The notes under the pieces are model-generated. The model worked only from the letters and a program-made list of their open reading frames with translations. It was not told the origin of the DNA and did not search any database. This document shows positions 26,203 through 39,579 of a stretch of DNA of 64,000 bases, piece after piece (the stretch's first letter is position 1; the number at the start of each line of letters is the position of its first letter). A program made the position numbers and the translations under genes. The stretch comes from Lycocorax pyrrhopterus obiensis (lineage: Eukaryota > Chordata > Aves > Passeriformes > Paradisaeidae), in NCBI GenBank assembly GCA_014706295.1, contig JACSVZ010000007.1:1652543-1716542 (forward strand), read 5' to 3'.

Positions 26203-29200
26203 TTTATATGATGAGCTATTATGCACTCAAAGCAGAACCAGCCCATCATAAGCCTTCTCCCAAATCCAAAGCTCACCTCTGGGCACTGTTTCTATATAGA
26301 AAGACTCACAATGCAAGACACTGAATTTTCTGTCTGAAAGAGCTTTCTGTCCCAGATGAACTCTGCTAAACAGATAACCGTGGGAGAAGAAGTAAGTAAA
26401 AAAAGGTGGATGGAGATGGCCTAAGGAGAAGAGAAGGGGGCTGCATGCACAGAGAATTATGGAATTACGGCTTTTCAGTTCAGCAGAACTGACTGCTCTC
26501 AACAGAAATTGGTCCTGCCTGTTCCCTGACGGCCCTGGCAGATGTGTATCCCTCAGCTTGGGCAGTGTTTGTCCTGACAAAGTGTGGTCAGTGCCATGGA
26601 TCCAACTCCAGTTTGTCCCACAGCCTCTCGCAGGGAAAGGCAGGGCTGCTGCGAGGAGCATAATTCGGGATTTGTTTGCTTTGGGAGCCTTCTGGACCTG
26701 CCTTTTCCTGTAGGTCTCCCATGAGTGTTGGATGTTAAATAAGAGAGCCCAGGGCCCCGGGGGGCTGTGATCACACTGCCCTTGTAGTGGGGGCTGACAG
26801 AGCTGGGGTGTGTACCTGGTTTTGCTTGGAAAAAGAAGTGGAGCGTGTTTTTAAGGAGCGTGTTTCCTTCCTAGGTGAGCACAGATGTTATTTCAGAGAA
26901 AACTGCAGCCACACAGATTTGTAGAAATTGTGGACGATGCTGTTTCCTTCTCAGTCTCATTCATCTGTACATCTGTACAGTCTTGTAACTCAGAAGGGCT
27001 CTGTAACTCAGAAGTTCTTATCGTTTCCAACACGAGATTTATTTTCTGGGCCTTACTGGAAACATTACCAGGGAAAACTCGGAGCTAGCGATCCATCTAT
27101 GCTGTGTTTTACTGTCTGTTTTTTATTATGCCTGTGGTTTTCACTAGATTTGCTTCAGCTGTGATTTATTTTGGTCTCCTGCTCTGGCATTTGCTGGGTA
27201 AGCTTGCATATTCTTTGCATTTTGTCGTGTTACTACTTTGCTGTTCTCTGAACTGTGGGGTTATTTTTAGGTGACATTCAGGCCTTTGTCTTTCTCCTGA
27301 GTACGAGTTTTCCAGATCCTGGTCAGAGACAGATTCCAGGCTGGCTCAGCACCTCCTGCTCGACCCAGGAGTTCTTGCTGCCTTTTTTATCTTAGTGAAA
27401 AAGCTGGAAAATAGGTAATTTTAGTCAGAGTGTTCAGCAGTTTAATGCAGTAAATAAGACCAGTGGTGTTCAAAAGCATCTGAGTAAATCTTTTTAATTT
27501 AATTCATTATTACAAAGTTCTGAGGCAAGTCTTCAACAGAGAGGGATGGTGGGGTGAAGCAGGAGCCAGAGTTTTCTCTGTAGATTTGAGGCTCTTCTGT
27601 TCTGGGAGGCAGATAAAGTGTGACCATTCCAGAGCCCAGGTTCTCTCACTTTTTTTCACTGTTCAGTGTCTTTTGGGGGGGCTTTTCCAGCTCTCAGTCC
27701 CTGAGTTCAGGGCTGCTGCCTACACAACGTGTAGCCCAACACTGTGTGCATTGTTTGGGCAGGAACTTCTCCTTTGATTACCCTGTGATTCACAGCCCTG
27801 CTGTGCCACCAGCTTATGTCATACGTGTCCTGCTCCCACACCCACAGTGCTCACAGAAATCCTCTGCTCTGCTTGTATTTATTTTGTTTCTTTTGTAGTA
27901 AAAAAGGGTGGCTGGAAACCTCAGTTGTGGAAAAAGCAAGTGTGGTCAGCTCTGACAAGGTTTTTTTGGCTTTCCTTTCTCTTTTCCTCCCTGTGTGTTT
28001 ACACACAGGGCACAGCCTTGTCTTTCCTCCCCAAGCCAGGATCCCATTACGCTCTATCCCTGTGCTGTCCCTCTCTCCCTCTGCTACTAACCCAAATCTA
28101 GTTATTAATGCAAGCCTCCTGCAGGTTCTGTACCTTCTTGTATCCTTCCCTACACAACCCGTGTGTGCCAGCCTCAAAAGCCACCGGGCTGCTGCTGATG
28201 TGACATCAGTGACTTAAGTCTGGCTGCTCATTTGCACAGCCCCTGCTCCTCTCATCTCCAAGCTTACCAGTTTTATCCTCAGCCATTCCTGTGCAGTGGT
28301 TTCTCGCGGGAATTAACCATGAAGGTTGCCTGCCACGGCCTCTTATCTCGGGGTTTGGGGATGGGATCCTGCTCCTTATCTTCAGTCAGCCACCTGGGAC
28401 TCGGCAGGGCACGTTTCAGATGGAGCCGTGGCCCTGAGGGTGGGATTGGACTGGATGCTCTCCCTGGAGGTGCTCTGGACATGGACAGCGTTCCTTGTCC
28501 GAGGGGACGGTGACTTCCATGGCTCATTGCTGCTTGTGCTGTGCCCTGTCCCACCAGAGAGCTGTGAGGGGATCCAGGTCCAGGCATCTTGTAGGAGGCT
28601 CCAGGACAGCGCTGAAGCCCGGATATTCTGGTGGCCCAGTGTGGATTCCCACTGGAATTTCATGGTTTATTGTTTCCAGTGAAACCCTGCGTAGTCATTT
28701 AAACCACTTTATTGTTTGCAAGGCTCTGTCCCTGAGCACAAGTGCAGAGAAGCAGAGAAATGTCACTGGTAAAACACAAAACCAAAGAGAACTGAGTGTG
28801 AATAAGCCTTTTCCTCCCCTTTCCATGAGGCTTCAGTTCGTGATCTCATGAGCCAAAGATGCCGAATGCTTTTCTGGTGGGAGAGTTTTTCCCCCAATTC
28901 TTTGTTATCCATAATACCTTATTTTAGCCCTTTAATTTGGTATTGCAGACTCCCAGTTAGGCTTTTGTTGCCTTAGACTGGGAGGGAACCACTGTCTTAA
29001 TACAGTTTATTTTTCAGAAGATGTAGAGAGATAGCCAAAAAACCTTTTTCACTTCTGGTTTCTGCCTTAGCAGTTCTGAACCTTTCAAACCTGCACACTT
29101 TAGTTGGTGAAATACTGTGTGAGAAGATGATTTGGATTTCCTTGGCCAGGACAGAGCAGAAAATACTCCAGTGAAGGTGAAAGTGTAGAAATGACAGCAA

Positions 29201-31399
29201 GAGCTGCCTCATTGCAACTTCCTCAGCCCTTACTTCCAGTAGTAAGAGCTACAGGTAGTACCTGGGTCTTCTGTTGTTTTCTTCTTAGCTTTTTGGGGTA
29301 TTTTTGTTTATTTGTTAATCTATCCAGACCTCATACGTGGCAGGATAAGCTGCTTGCAGTAACAGGCTGTAAAACAAATGAGTAATGATAATAAAAAAAG
29401 TTATTTCAGTCTTGTTTGGGATGCGATTTATGGGCACTCCAGAATCACTCTGCTTCCAGAGTTGGAGGATCAGATGATGTTAAATAATTAAATGAAGAAG
29501 GAATGTTTATTTAAAAAAAAAATAGACTGTGGAGCAGCAATTGCATTCTGGTTGGTGAGGAGAATGTGTGAATGCAGCAAAGAGATTAAAGAGGCACGAG
29601 GGTGAGCCAAGATGTTACACATTTTAAGAGATCAGGAAGGGGAGATTCTTCCCTTTCACAGCCTGGCTGTGAGCCTGCCAGCCCTTGGTCGTGACCTTGG
29701 GAAAGGCAGCAGAGAAGCTGAACTGACCATTTACTTGCCTTTTATTTTTGGAAGGGATTGGTCTGGAATTAAAGTAAAAATCAGTCTCTTACATGATGAA
29801 ATAAGCCTTTTTTTTTTTTTTTTGGCTCTGCCTGTCACAGACTTGTCTGCAGCTCAGCCCCAAGGGATGGAGCAGCAGGTCCTCCCAGGGGCAATGCTAT
29901 TAACGTCAGATGGAGTTGGAGTTGCTCAGAAGCAGGCAGGGAATGTGGAAAACTGCAAGGAAAGAAATAACTTTCTTTTAGAGATGATAACTGAAGTTAG
30001 GAGTAAAAGTTGAGGATGGAAAGTGCCATTTCAGCATGGATTGGTTCCATGCAAGAGGGTGATGCTGGAGCACGTGGGTTAGGGATAGCTGCTGCTACAG
30101 TCCAGCCAGGCTGGGCTGCAGGGAAAGGCCTTTTCCTCCTCTGGGAAGTTCCAGGGATCACATGCTGGGGATGGAAGCTGTGTGTGTTCATTACTCATTG
30201 CAGAATTATGGCAAACTGTCCTCTCTGCAGCCTCCGTGTCAATCTGAAACAGAAAAAGCGTTTGCTCAGAGAGAAGCTGTGCTGCAGAAATGAGCCTTGC
30301 CCATCAAGGACTGAAACTGTGAATATTGAGTAAAAATTCCCGTGTTATTCCTCAGCTCCCAGGTGTGGAAAAGGAGGACATGGAGTAAAATGTCCTAACT
30401 GGAGGATATAGTCCCAGAAAAACAACATCCTTCTGTGCTCTACCTTGTGACAGAGCAAGCCTCGTGCTCATCTCTTGCTCCAAGGCTCCAAGTTTCAAAC
30501 AAAGTGAAGCTTTGTGTGAAGCTCAAAGTGAGGATGGCTGGTGAAGCTGGGTGTCTTTTAGTCTCACCACAACAGATTGACCTTCTTTTTTAATTTCTTT
30601 TTTAATTGATTTTTTTTCCCCTCTCTGGTCAGACAGTGCCAATAAAGGGAATTTTCTGTGTGTGTGACTGGTGATCTTGAAGTCATTTGCCTGCTCCCAC
30701 TGGCGTGCCCTGGCTTGCCTTTCATCTCCCTTCAGGCTTTTGGAGGCAGGGGAGAGCACAGACAGATTCAGCCTTATCTCATAATTTGTTGTAGAACAGC
30801 TTCTTTGCTGCATCATTTGGTTTGGAAGTGTAAAAAAAATGGTATTTTTATCAGGACACAGATGTTGCCACAAACGCAGAGGCAACGAGCAGCCCCTGTG
30901 GTGGATCTGGACGGAACTTCAGGGCTCTTTCCCCGCTCTGCCTTGTCCCTGCACTGGTGGAGAATTAATGATTTAATTGCAAATACCAGAAATCTCTAAT
31001 TGCAGCAACACCTGCCTTGCCATAGACAAGAAAGTGCTTGTTTTTCAGGTTAATACTTGTCTTGGAGCAGCTGCTGACTTTGTCGTGGCTGTGTTCACTG
31101 AGAGTTGTCTTGCTCTGTGTTGGTCGGGTTTTTTTTTCCTCCCCCAAGAGTTCTTTGGAGGAAACCCAGAATTGTGAAGTTGCCTCGCTTTGAGGCTGAT
31201 ACACAATATTATGTTTTATATAAAGCAGCAGGCTGAAGCTCAGCCTTCTGTCTCAGCGGATCATGGATTCAGTGCTCAGTTTAGAGCTTTTCCCCCGTGC
31301 AGACTGAGAGCTTTTGTCCTGCCCTGCCGCTTCCTCCCTCCGCATCTCGGAGCGTTTTCCAAGCATCTCTGAGGCATGGCTGTGGGAAGCAGGGTTGTT
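26203..31399. other. Non-coding block with minor tandem duplications
   Basis: About 5 kb without a supportable exon. It contains a two-copy 18-bp duplication (26981-27016), a T run at 29809-29824, and a weak CR1-like stretch around 28436-28482 ('ggattggactggatgctctc'). Several 90-130 codon frames around 27.8-28.7 kb occur on both strands at once, which argues against coding. Confidence 0.45.
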
Positions 31400-31470
31400 A
31401 ACTGTTTAACAGATGAGAAAACCGAGGGAAATGCCTCAGTCACATGGCTTAGTGACTGCAGGCTGGAATA
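31400..31470 (+). mobile_element. MIR-like SINE relic
   Basis: The run 'acagatgagaaaaccgaggg' followed by 'gcctcagtcacatggcttag' and 'gactgcaggctgga' parallels the MIR core and 3' region (motifs of the type 'cagatgaggaaactgaggc...ggtcacacagctagt...cagagctgg'). It is heavily diverged and about 70 bp long. MIR relics are known across amniotes. The call rests on visual resemblance only. Confidence 0.55.
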
Positions 31471-34400
31471 AATTCAGTGTTTCTGCTGCCGGGTCCCGGG
31501 AGCTGTGTACTAAACCTACTGTTGCCTTTCCAGCCTCCGAAGGCTTTTCCCACTCCGTGCTCTGTTTCAGCACAGGCTTAGGGGTTTTTAATGCTGCCTC
31601 AAAACAGTTTTCCCTCTCTTCTGAGAATAGAGAAGTTTTTCTTTCAAAATACCTCCCCTCCCCCAGTTTTCTTTTTGTTTTTAATCATTCCCTGCTGAAA
31701 ACCTCCACATCAATCTGATCTCAGCTTGTCCTTCCAGCAGGAGAGAGGGGTTTGCACAGGCCCCATCCAGAGCTGGGAATGTCAGCGCCTCTCTGGGTTA
31801 TTTAAGATACGTCTGCGATGCAATAAATCTCATCTTGTCATTCTAATGGTACAATAACTTGGAAATGAGAGGAGTCAGCTGGGGGAATATGTGTGTGTGC
31901 ACTGGAAAAGCCATCCAGAAGGCTGTGCTGGAACGGGGCTTTGGATATTGTTGTGGAAAAATCTTGGAAGCCGTTAGCCTGGTGCACAGGAGCAGTGAAG
32001 CAAAGCAGGGATGCTTGTTTGACAAAGAGAGAAGCTACAGGAGAGTGGCAGGATGGACGTGTCCGTTCCTTCTGGACTCTTCCATTGTTTTTTTTTTTTG
32101 TAAAGGTGCATGTCTTGTTGGCACCATGCCTCAGGAGAAAGGGCACATAAAGAAAACAAGCCAGAGGGTAACCAAAACAGTACTGAAGTGGACTATAGCA
32201 CTGAAATGGTTCAGATTTTTGTTGTCCCTCCCAGCTGAAGACACTGAGTAAACCATATCCATATGGAAATGCCTTGAGCTTTTAGGCTGCCAGGCAGGTA
32301 CCATGGAGGTTATTGCAAAAATCTGCTAAGGGGAGATGGATTTCACCTGGACACGGCACCAGGTGCCCTGTGGTCACCAGAGATGTGCCAGCAGGAAAAG
32401 AATTACTGATAACCCCTTCTGTTCTCCCACCCTTTTCCCTGTCTTCCAGGGCATTGGGTTTCCTGGGGAACCAAGGGCTTTGATGGCTGTGCCTCTGTTT
32501 CTCCTGCTGGAAAACAAAGACAGTGATATGGATCTTTGCTTTGTACCAGGTATTGTTTGGAACTTCAAACTGCTTTAAAAGGAGGAAGGGCCAAGGCGAT
32601 TGAAATCCATAAATCAGCGTTTCTGCAAAGGGTGGTTTGGGTCTATTCATTGCATCCCTGAAGAAAAGAGGAATTGTCTGTTTGTTTTTTCAGTCTGATA
32701 CATGAAAAGAAATTCAGAGACTTTTTCCTTCCTACCTAAGAAAGGCAGAGATGGAAATAGTTCCTAAAGGCTCCAGTTAGACCCAAACCTCAGCTCTTTG
32801 ACCGTGTTTGGTGGTGATGATGTCTTTAGTGAAGCCTAAAGCTGAACCAAATTTTGAGATATGCTGTGTCTGTGTAGTGGGTCCAAATGCTCCTTCACAG
32901 CTTTTCATGATGGTTTTGAAATCCACAGCTCAGGTTTCAGGCAGGTGTGGATGGAAACAAACAAACAAAACCCTAAACAAACAAACAAAAAACCCGCAAC
33001 CCCCCGTGATTTTCCTCCTCAGTGCCTGGTGAGGAGAAGAGAAATGCTGATGTATCTGAAGTGCATTTCCTTTCATTACAAAATACAGAAAGTGAAATCG
33101 GGAATGAAACCTGATGCAACAAATGCTCTTTTATTCGTGGAGAAGACATTTGGCAGCAGAAACACAAATGACAACATAACCTCTTTGAAACAGATGACCT
33201 CTGTTTGCCCTGTAAAATTTCCTGCGCTCTGCTTTTCATTAGCTATTTGCTTGTGCGGTTTATGTGTTTTATAGATAAAAAAAACCCATATAAAATATGA
33301 ACTATGGTATGATTTAGACCTGACATGGGCCTTACGGATGATGTGACCAAGCTTATAAGAACTGAGTTCTCTGTGGTTGGATGCAATGTGGTTCTTACTC
33401 GAGTCAGTGCTTGAGTGGTATTTTTCCACCTGGGAATGCCCTTGGTGTTCATGGAGGTGTGGGATTGGGATATGCTGATAGCTTGGAGGGAGCCTCTTCC
33501 ATCCTGGGATGATGTACTGAAAACTTTAGCTCAGGCACTAAATGCTTTTGGTTCAGGGTTGTATCCTGGAGCTTCCCCCGGCCCAAAAGGATTAAAGATG
33601 AGTATATTTTTGCCCCAGAGTGTTAACTCTGGTGAGAGATTAATAGGAGATTACTGGAGCTGTTTAAGAGGATTCACCGTTGTGAGAACTGAATGTTCAG
33701 AAGCAGAACCTCATTTCAGACCTTTTTTCCTCAGAATGCTCCGCTGTGAGGGGAGGGAAAGAGAAGGGAGAGAAAGGCTCTTTGCAGGAAGCACTGCTGA
33801 TGAACTACCTTGTTTAACGTGTGAGAAAGTTCTTTTAGATGCTTCAAGATAAAAGGCATCCATAATGCTGCTTCAGAATTAATGATGTCATGGCAGCTCC
33901 ATCAGAGAGTTTATGACTCTTGGCTTCTTAGACTCTCATAAAATAGGCAATTTATCAGTGCTGCTAAATGAGAGAAATCCCCCTGCAGCTGCAGTGGGGA
34001 GTACTCAGGCTTTGATTGCAGTGGGAGAGGAAGAGAAGGTTGTTGGATGAGCTGTCATGTTGTGGCTGCTCAGTGCTGTGTTCTCTTTTGGAGTGAAATT
34101 GTCTAAATATTGCAGAGGTGTTCTCTAATTATGACCTTTGTGTTATTTAAGTGTCAGCTGCCCTCTTTGCGTGTGCTGTGCTTTCCTTTTTTGAACGTGG
34201 CACTGCAGAATTCCTTGGCTTGCTGGCACTGTGCTTAATTCTAACTCAGCAGCAGCACCAGGGGCTCTGTGGCTTTTTAGGGTTGGAGTTACCTTGTAGT
34301 CATCCCTCTTTAAGCAGGACCCAAGAAGGCTCATGTTGAGTGCAGCAAATTCTGAAAGTGTTACTAAGAGATGCTCACTGCCCTAAGAATCTTAAGATGT

Positions 34401-34514
34401 TTTAAAAACAAACACCATTTCCCCACCCTCAACAGAGCCAACTGACCAACCTCAGGAATAAAGAGAAGAAATCCTTTGTTTCTGGTTACAGGGAGTGAGT
34501 TTAGAAGCAGCCTT
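31471..34514. other. Non-coding block with an (AAAC)n tract and a candidate conserved segment
   Basis: No exon was supported. It holds a CAAA/AAAC-type simple repeat at 32957-32995 and a segment at 33860-33970 rich in TGATGTCA-, TTTATGA- and CATAAA-type words. Open frames up to about 145 codons (33415-33852 +) lack recognisable domains and appropriate splice context. Confidence 0.4.
32957..32995. repeat. Imperfect (AAAC)n simple repeat
   Basis: Two runs of CAAA units separated by 'accctaaa' are directly readable. This is an ordinary A-rich tetranucleotide repeat. Confidence 0.93.
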
Positions 34515-34552
34515 GCCCATCAGAGCTGGGGAGAGAACCCAGACCTCCTGCA
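34515..34552 (+). mobile_element. Possible MIR core fragment
   Basis: The string 'catcagagctggggagagaa' plus 'cccagacctcctgc' resembles the MIR segment 'cagagctgggattcgaacccaggtctgcctg'. It is only about 40 bp, so this may be coincidence. Confidence 0.35.
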
Positions 34553-35902
34553 AAACCATTTCTCCCTGCCTGTGGTACCAGCAGCTTGCTAATTTGAGAG
34601 CAATATTGTTCCCGTTCTCAGGCTATCTGGGCTGATGTAATATTCTTGGCTACAGTCAGGTGGGTCATAATAAATTTTCTGGAACCACTTCCAGTTCTCT
34701 GTTTCTTTTCTTATAAACAACTTCTTGCACTTGGCAAATTCCATTTGCTTCAGAATGCCAGAACTGTGGATAAGTTTTCTATTGACTTCTAAAAGTAAGT
34801 CTTTTACTATTTTCTCTGAAAGCAGAAGAGATTAAATTTAAGGGGTTTTACTTAATTTATGATTTTTTCAGCATTTCAGCAGTTTCTGTTATTTCTACCA
34901 GACGTGGTGGCACTGGCAGGGTGTGATTTTGTGGCGGTTTAAGCTGAACTAAATCGGGGGTGCTGCAGTCTCACCCATCCTTTTTTGCCCCCAAACACGT
35001 CCCCACTGCCCCTTTTATGCCTGCACTTGCATTTGTGTGTTTATACAGTGCTTGTGCTGAGGCAAGGAGTTGATGTAACCAAAGCTGAGCCTGCTGAGGG
35101 AGGATATTCCAGCTCTGACAAAAGCAGAGGCCGGGAACACAAAGCTTGGGACAAAGAGGAGCAGGGCTGCTCCTCATCACTTCGGATGTAGCTCAGTGGA
35201 AATTTCAAGCGATGTAGGTGGGAATGAGAGCACCTTCAGCTCATTTTTAATGCCCTGGGTCTCTTTGAGATACTGCCTCTTATCAGTGTAATGTGGAGAC
35301 ACGAGGGTGGAATCCAGCCTGGAGCACGTAATATCGATGGTCTTCCATCAGCATCAGGCTGGAGAGGGTGAGAGGTGCCTCAGTCTCCAGCAGGTTAAAC
35401 GAGTGCCACTCACCTGTGGGATCTGAGCACCCCAGGCTGTCTGCACCCGGATCCAGAGCGAGCTGGGAGAGCAACCCAGGCACAGAGCCCTGTCCAGGCT
35501 CATGGTACAAACACAGGGCAAGCATCGCTCTTTTCTTGTTTTGGACAAGTCGTACTCAGCTTTTGCATCTGGAAAACGCCGGTGGTGGAGGCTGCAATAG
35601 CTGCAGGACTTGGATGTGTTTCCTGCTCTCAAACCCTGCAGCTTTGCCACCAGTCAGTGACGCAGTGCATTGTAACCACTATTTAATATAATGCAATATA
35701 ATATAATACAGCTCCAGCTACTGCACACGGCCAGAACGGACAGGTTTGGCCTCGACTCCCACACAAGTTTTCTCTGTGTACACTAATTTTTTTTCCCTCA
35801 CATCTGTTTTTGGCAAAATTGCGGTTGCCAGGTTTGAGCCAAACATCTGCTTTTTGCTGCTGGCTTTGTACAGTTTTGAACTTTGGCAACATCACCAGAT
35901 AC
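34553..35902. other. Non-coding block, nothing firmly recognised
   Basis: Apparently unique intron. A TAATATAATGC-type AT microsatellite-like stretch lies at 35685-35709. A weak minus-strand MIR-like run lies at about 35543-35577. No supported exon. Confidence 0.4.
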
Positions 35903-36262
35903 CAACGAGGAGGCTTGGGGTGACCTAATGCAGCTTCCAGTACCTGAAGGGAGTTACAAGAAGGATGGAGAGAGACTTTGGACAAGGGCTTGGAGTGACA
36001 GGACAAGGGGGAATAGATTCACGCTGCCAAAGGGCAGGTTTGGATGGGATATTGGGAAGGAATTGTTCCCTGTGAGGGCGGGGAGGCCCTGGCACAGGTT
36101 GCCCGGAGAAACTGTGGCTGCCCCATCCCTGGAATTTTTCCAGGCTGGGTTGGATGGGGCTTGGAGCAACCTGGGCTAGTGGAAGGTGTCCGTGGCAGGG
36201 GGCTGGAATGAGAGGATTCCTTGAGATGATCCCTCCCAGCCCAGACCGTTCTGTGAGATACT
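35903..36262 (+). mobile_element. CR1 LINE 3' end, sense, about 360 bp
   Basis: The landmarks run in full order: 'aggcttggggtgacctaatg', 'gcagcttccagtacctgaag', 'gagagactttggacaagggc', 'gtgacaggacaaggggg', 'ggcacaggttgcccggagaa', 'gctgccccatccctggaa', 'gcttggagcaacctgggcta', and a terminal 'ccgttctgtgagatactgag'. It is one of the two longest CR1 copies in the window. It is 5'-truncated and carries no intact reverse transcriptase. The plus- and minus-strand open frames over it are repeat artefacts. Confidence 0.94.
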
Positions 36263-39200
36263 GAGAAAGCTTTTCCGTCCAGTCCTTGGCTAGGTACCAT
36301 CTATGACCTGCTGGTTTTCTGGTAAAAAATGGGGTTACAGGCAGAAACTCAGAGTGGAAGAAATCTTTTGTGCTCTAGAGATAGTTTTGGTGGGCACTGT
36401 AGTGACATTTCCCAAGGGGAGATGGAGGAGATGGATTGCTCACACCTGAGCGAGAGCAAAATGCAAACAGAGGAGCAGTGCAGCTGGAGATCAGGATTCC
36501 TCCTGGCTTCACACAGCACAGATTTCCACATTAGTTCCTGTCAGCTTGGAGACCCCTTGACATTATTGGGTCAAAGAAAGGTGCTAATCCATCACAGAAA
36601 ATGGCTTAGCACTTGATTTATATTCATTTATCTTTGCTCTGCACAAATGCTTTGTTCCTTACCCTGCTTTGAATCAGGCCAGCCTAATATATTGGCACCT
36701 CAATCATCATTTGGCTCCCACTGAGATGAAGAAGCAATGGTCGGGCCTGCAGGGCCTGAACAGTAAATCAGTGATTTATTAGGAAGAACAGGGCAGGAAG
36801 GTGAAGATCATCTTGAAAATAGGTAGTGAGGAGACTGCTACATTTTTCTGTTTGTCTGATTATTCTGCCCTATAGAAGAACCATAAAACAGCAAAAAAAC
36901 CAAAACAAACACATGTAACTTCAGGTTTCAAAGCTCAGTATTAAAAAATTGAGTCATTTATCTTTTTATCTTGTTATGGTGATCTCGAAATTCGCCCGGG
37001 AAGGGGCGTTGGGAGCTGAGTGGCTTTGCCCACACAGCTACAGTGGGTATCAAGTTCCATCAGCACTGAGCCAAGGCACGGCCAAGCTCTGCTCAATCCC
37101 CCTTTGTTTGCTGTGCCACTTCTCAGGGAATGGGATGAGGGGAAGGGAGACAAATGATACTGGGGGTTAAAGGATAGTGAGTGTTACACATTCCTCAGGA
37201 ATTTGTAGGAAAAATAAAATATTTCCGAGGTAAAGGTGTAGAATTGGCTTTTATTTGTAGGGCTGTTTCCCGCTGATTTCTTCCATCAGGGAATGTTCAG
37301 GTTTGGGGTTTTTTTTCCTGTTTCTTTTCTACCATCCTTCTTCCGTGTATCTATTCCCAGCCTCTCTGAGTCTTCTGTGTGCTCCTTTCCCTTCCCTGTT
37401 ATTACTGTATTACTTTTTGGGGGAAAAGATAGTTCTAAAGTACAATTTGAACTCCAAGTAAGTTTCTGTTTCAGATCCAAGTGATGTTCCCTATCTCCTA
37501 TTCCAATCTGTTCCCACCCTTAAGCAGAGCTGCAGGGCAGCCCAGTTTTAGCCTTTTTACCAGCTTGTCCTTTTTTAACAGAACAGTCTCTTATTCGAGC
37601 TGTCACTTCAATAATTTGGTAAAAAGAACAGAAAAAAGCATTCTTAAGACACTTGAGCCTCCCCAAATCTGCCTCTGCCATGGTTCTGCCTTTTGCTTTA
37701 TTCCATGATAAATTTAAAAAGCCTTTAAGACTTTTTTTTTTTTCCCTTGGCAATAATCAAAGCTGTTAATATTGCTGGGATGTAGCGGTTGCAGACAAAC
37801 AGCTGGATCCAAAAAGTGATTACTTCTGTGGGATGGGATTATTTGTGTGGGATGGACCTTTGCTTTTCAAGTCCTTCCATGCTGTGCATCTCTGCCTCCC
37901 AGCAGTGGAGATGCTGCACGTTGCCCCCGGAAAGAAAATCATGATGTAGAGCAACACAGAACCAATGAAATAGAAAAACAGGCATTTTATTTTGCATCTT
38001 AATGACTACAGAAGTTTCATAGACAAAGGTAACGCTGTGATTGTTCATTAAAATAAAAGAGTTTTTTTCCAGCTGTGTAATTTTTTGTCAATTAAAGGAT
38101 CTTGCTCTAAAAAATTCTTTCATTTTGCTTCTGCCGTGAGGCAATTTTCCCTGTTTTTCCATCATTTCGCCTGAAATGATGAAAAATGGGGTTTTTTCCC
38201 TCCATTTCACCTCTACAAATAACGATGTTCCAAGTGTCAGGAAAATAATTGCATGCTATGAAATGGGGTAACTGGAAAGTCCCTTGCAGGAAAGCCCTGA
38301 GACAACAGCACGCTGTCAAAATCAGCCGGGCTGAATGCTTGAATCCATTATGGGTCTGGTGCATGGGTTTGATGGAGATATCAAAGAGTATTTTTAAAAT
38401 AAAATACCAGGTTGGGATTATAATTCTCACCCCTACGCAGATGCTGTGTTAAAAACCCAGAACATGTGGTAGTGTTTCCAAATTCTTCAGAGAACCATGG
38501 CCAGTTCTTCAGAACTGCTGCTTTCGATGCTTATGCAAAAAATCGGCTGTTTTAAAATAAAAATACAGGTTTTCTTCAGAGTTATAAAACGCTGCTGGGG
38601 ATCCAATAATCGGAGTGGTTTCCAAGTATTCAGATCTTAATGTCTATAAATAATACAGTGGCAGCAGCATTCTTTTGGAAACAAAATTCAAAGAGGTCCT
38701 GTTTGAGCAGCGAATACTTGCTCAGGGCAGTTATATTTAGGGCTCTAATGGAAGTGTACAAGTTATGCTTTTTATACAAACTATAAATGGCTACAACCAA
38801 GAGACTTGGACTTTGAAATGCACTTGGCACTTAGGCAGTGAGAGAGACAGGCCAGAGCCTTGTAGTACAGTTGGTTGGTTTTTTTGTTGTTTTTTTTTTT
38901 TCCCCCCTCTGCCAGCTTTACAAATATCGCCAAATTCTTACAGTGTTGCCACCCCTAAGGGGCACATTCGAAAATAGATGTTGGATCTGCTCTCGTTTGG
39001 CACTGGTGACTGAAAAGGGCTGAACCCTGAGTGCGAGTGTGGTGACAATGAAGAGGTGATGGGGGACAAGAAAGAGGAATTGAGATGCAGAAGCAGAGAG
39101 CGAAATAGGTGCCGGAGCCAGATCGAGCCGTCGTGGAAGGAAGCCAGGCACGAAATGTAGATGGGATGAGATTGTCCTTGAGTACCACACACGATGTGAG

Positions 39201-39579
39201 AAATGGGCTAAAGTGTTGGAGAGATCGAGGATAAAGCTGAGCAGTCGGTGAGTAAGTGGAATTCCTCAGCTCCACTTGTGAGTGTCTAAACAATTGGTCA
39301 TTGTTGACAAGATCTCCAGGATGCTTTGATGTGAGGAAGCAGAAAGTTGCAAAATACTGTCATTAGTAAGAGACTAATCCGCTGTATTGAGGGGGAAACC
39401 TGCCAGATCCTTCCGAGTGTTTGTTTGAGGAAATGAAAATGAAGAGAGGCATAGCTTCTGTCCTAGAATTGCAGCTGGTCTGCAGTGCTATCAAAATACT
39501 CCTCGAGAGCAAACCCTGCCTGATAGCGCTTGTCAAACGCAAACATTGTTATCTGCACGGTGGAGCTTTGTGTTCGCCT
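36263..39579. other. Non-coding block with a small inverted repeat
   Basis: No exon was supported. It contains T runs at 37731-37743 and 38888-38901 and a hairpin-forming inverted repeat at 38155-38186. Sequence around 37970-38110 is AT-rich with 'gtcaattaaagg'-type words. Confidence 0.4.

Noticed and set aside
28436..28482. Short CR1-like stretch
   Set aside because: Only 'ggattggactggatgctctc' and a few neighbours match, with no terminal ATTCTRTG block. Too weak for a feature.
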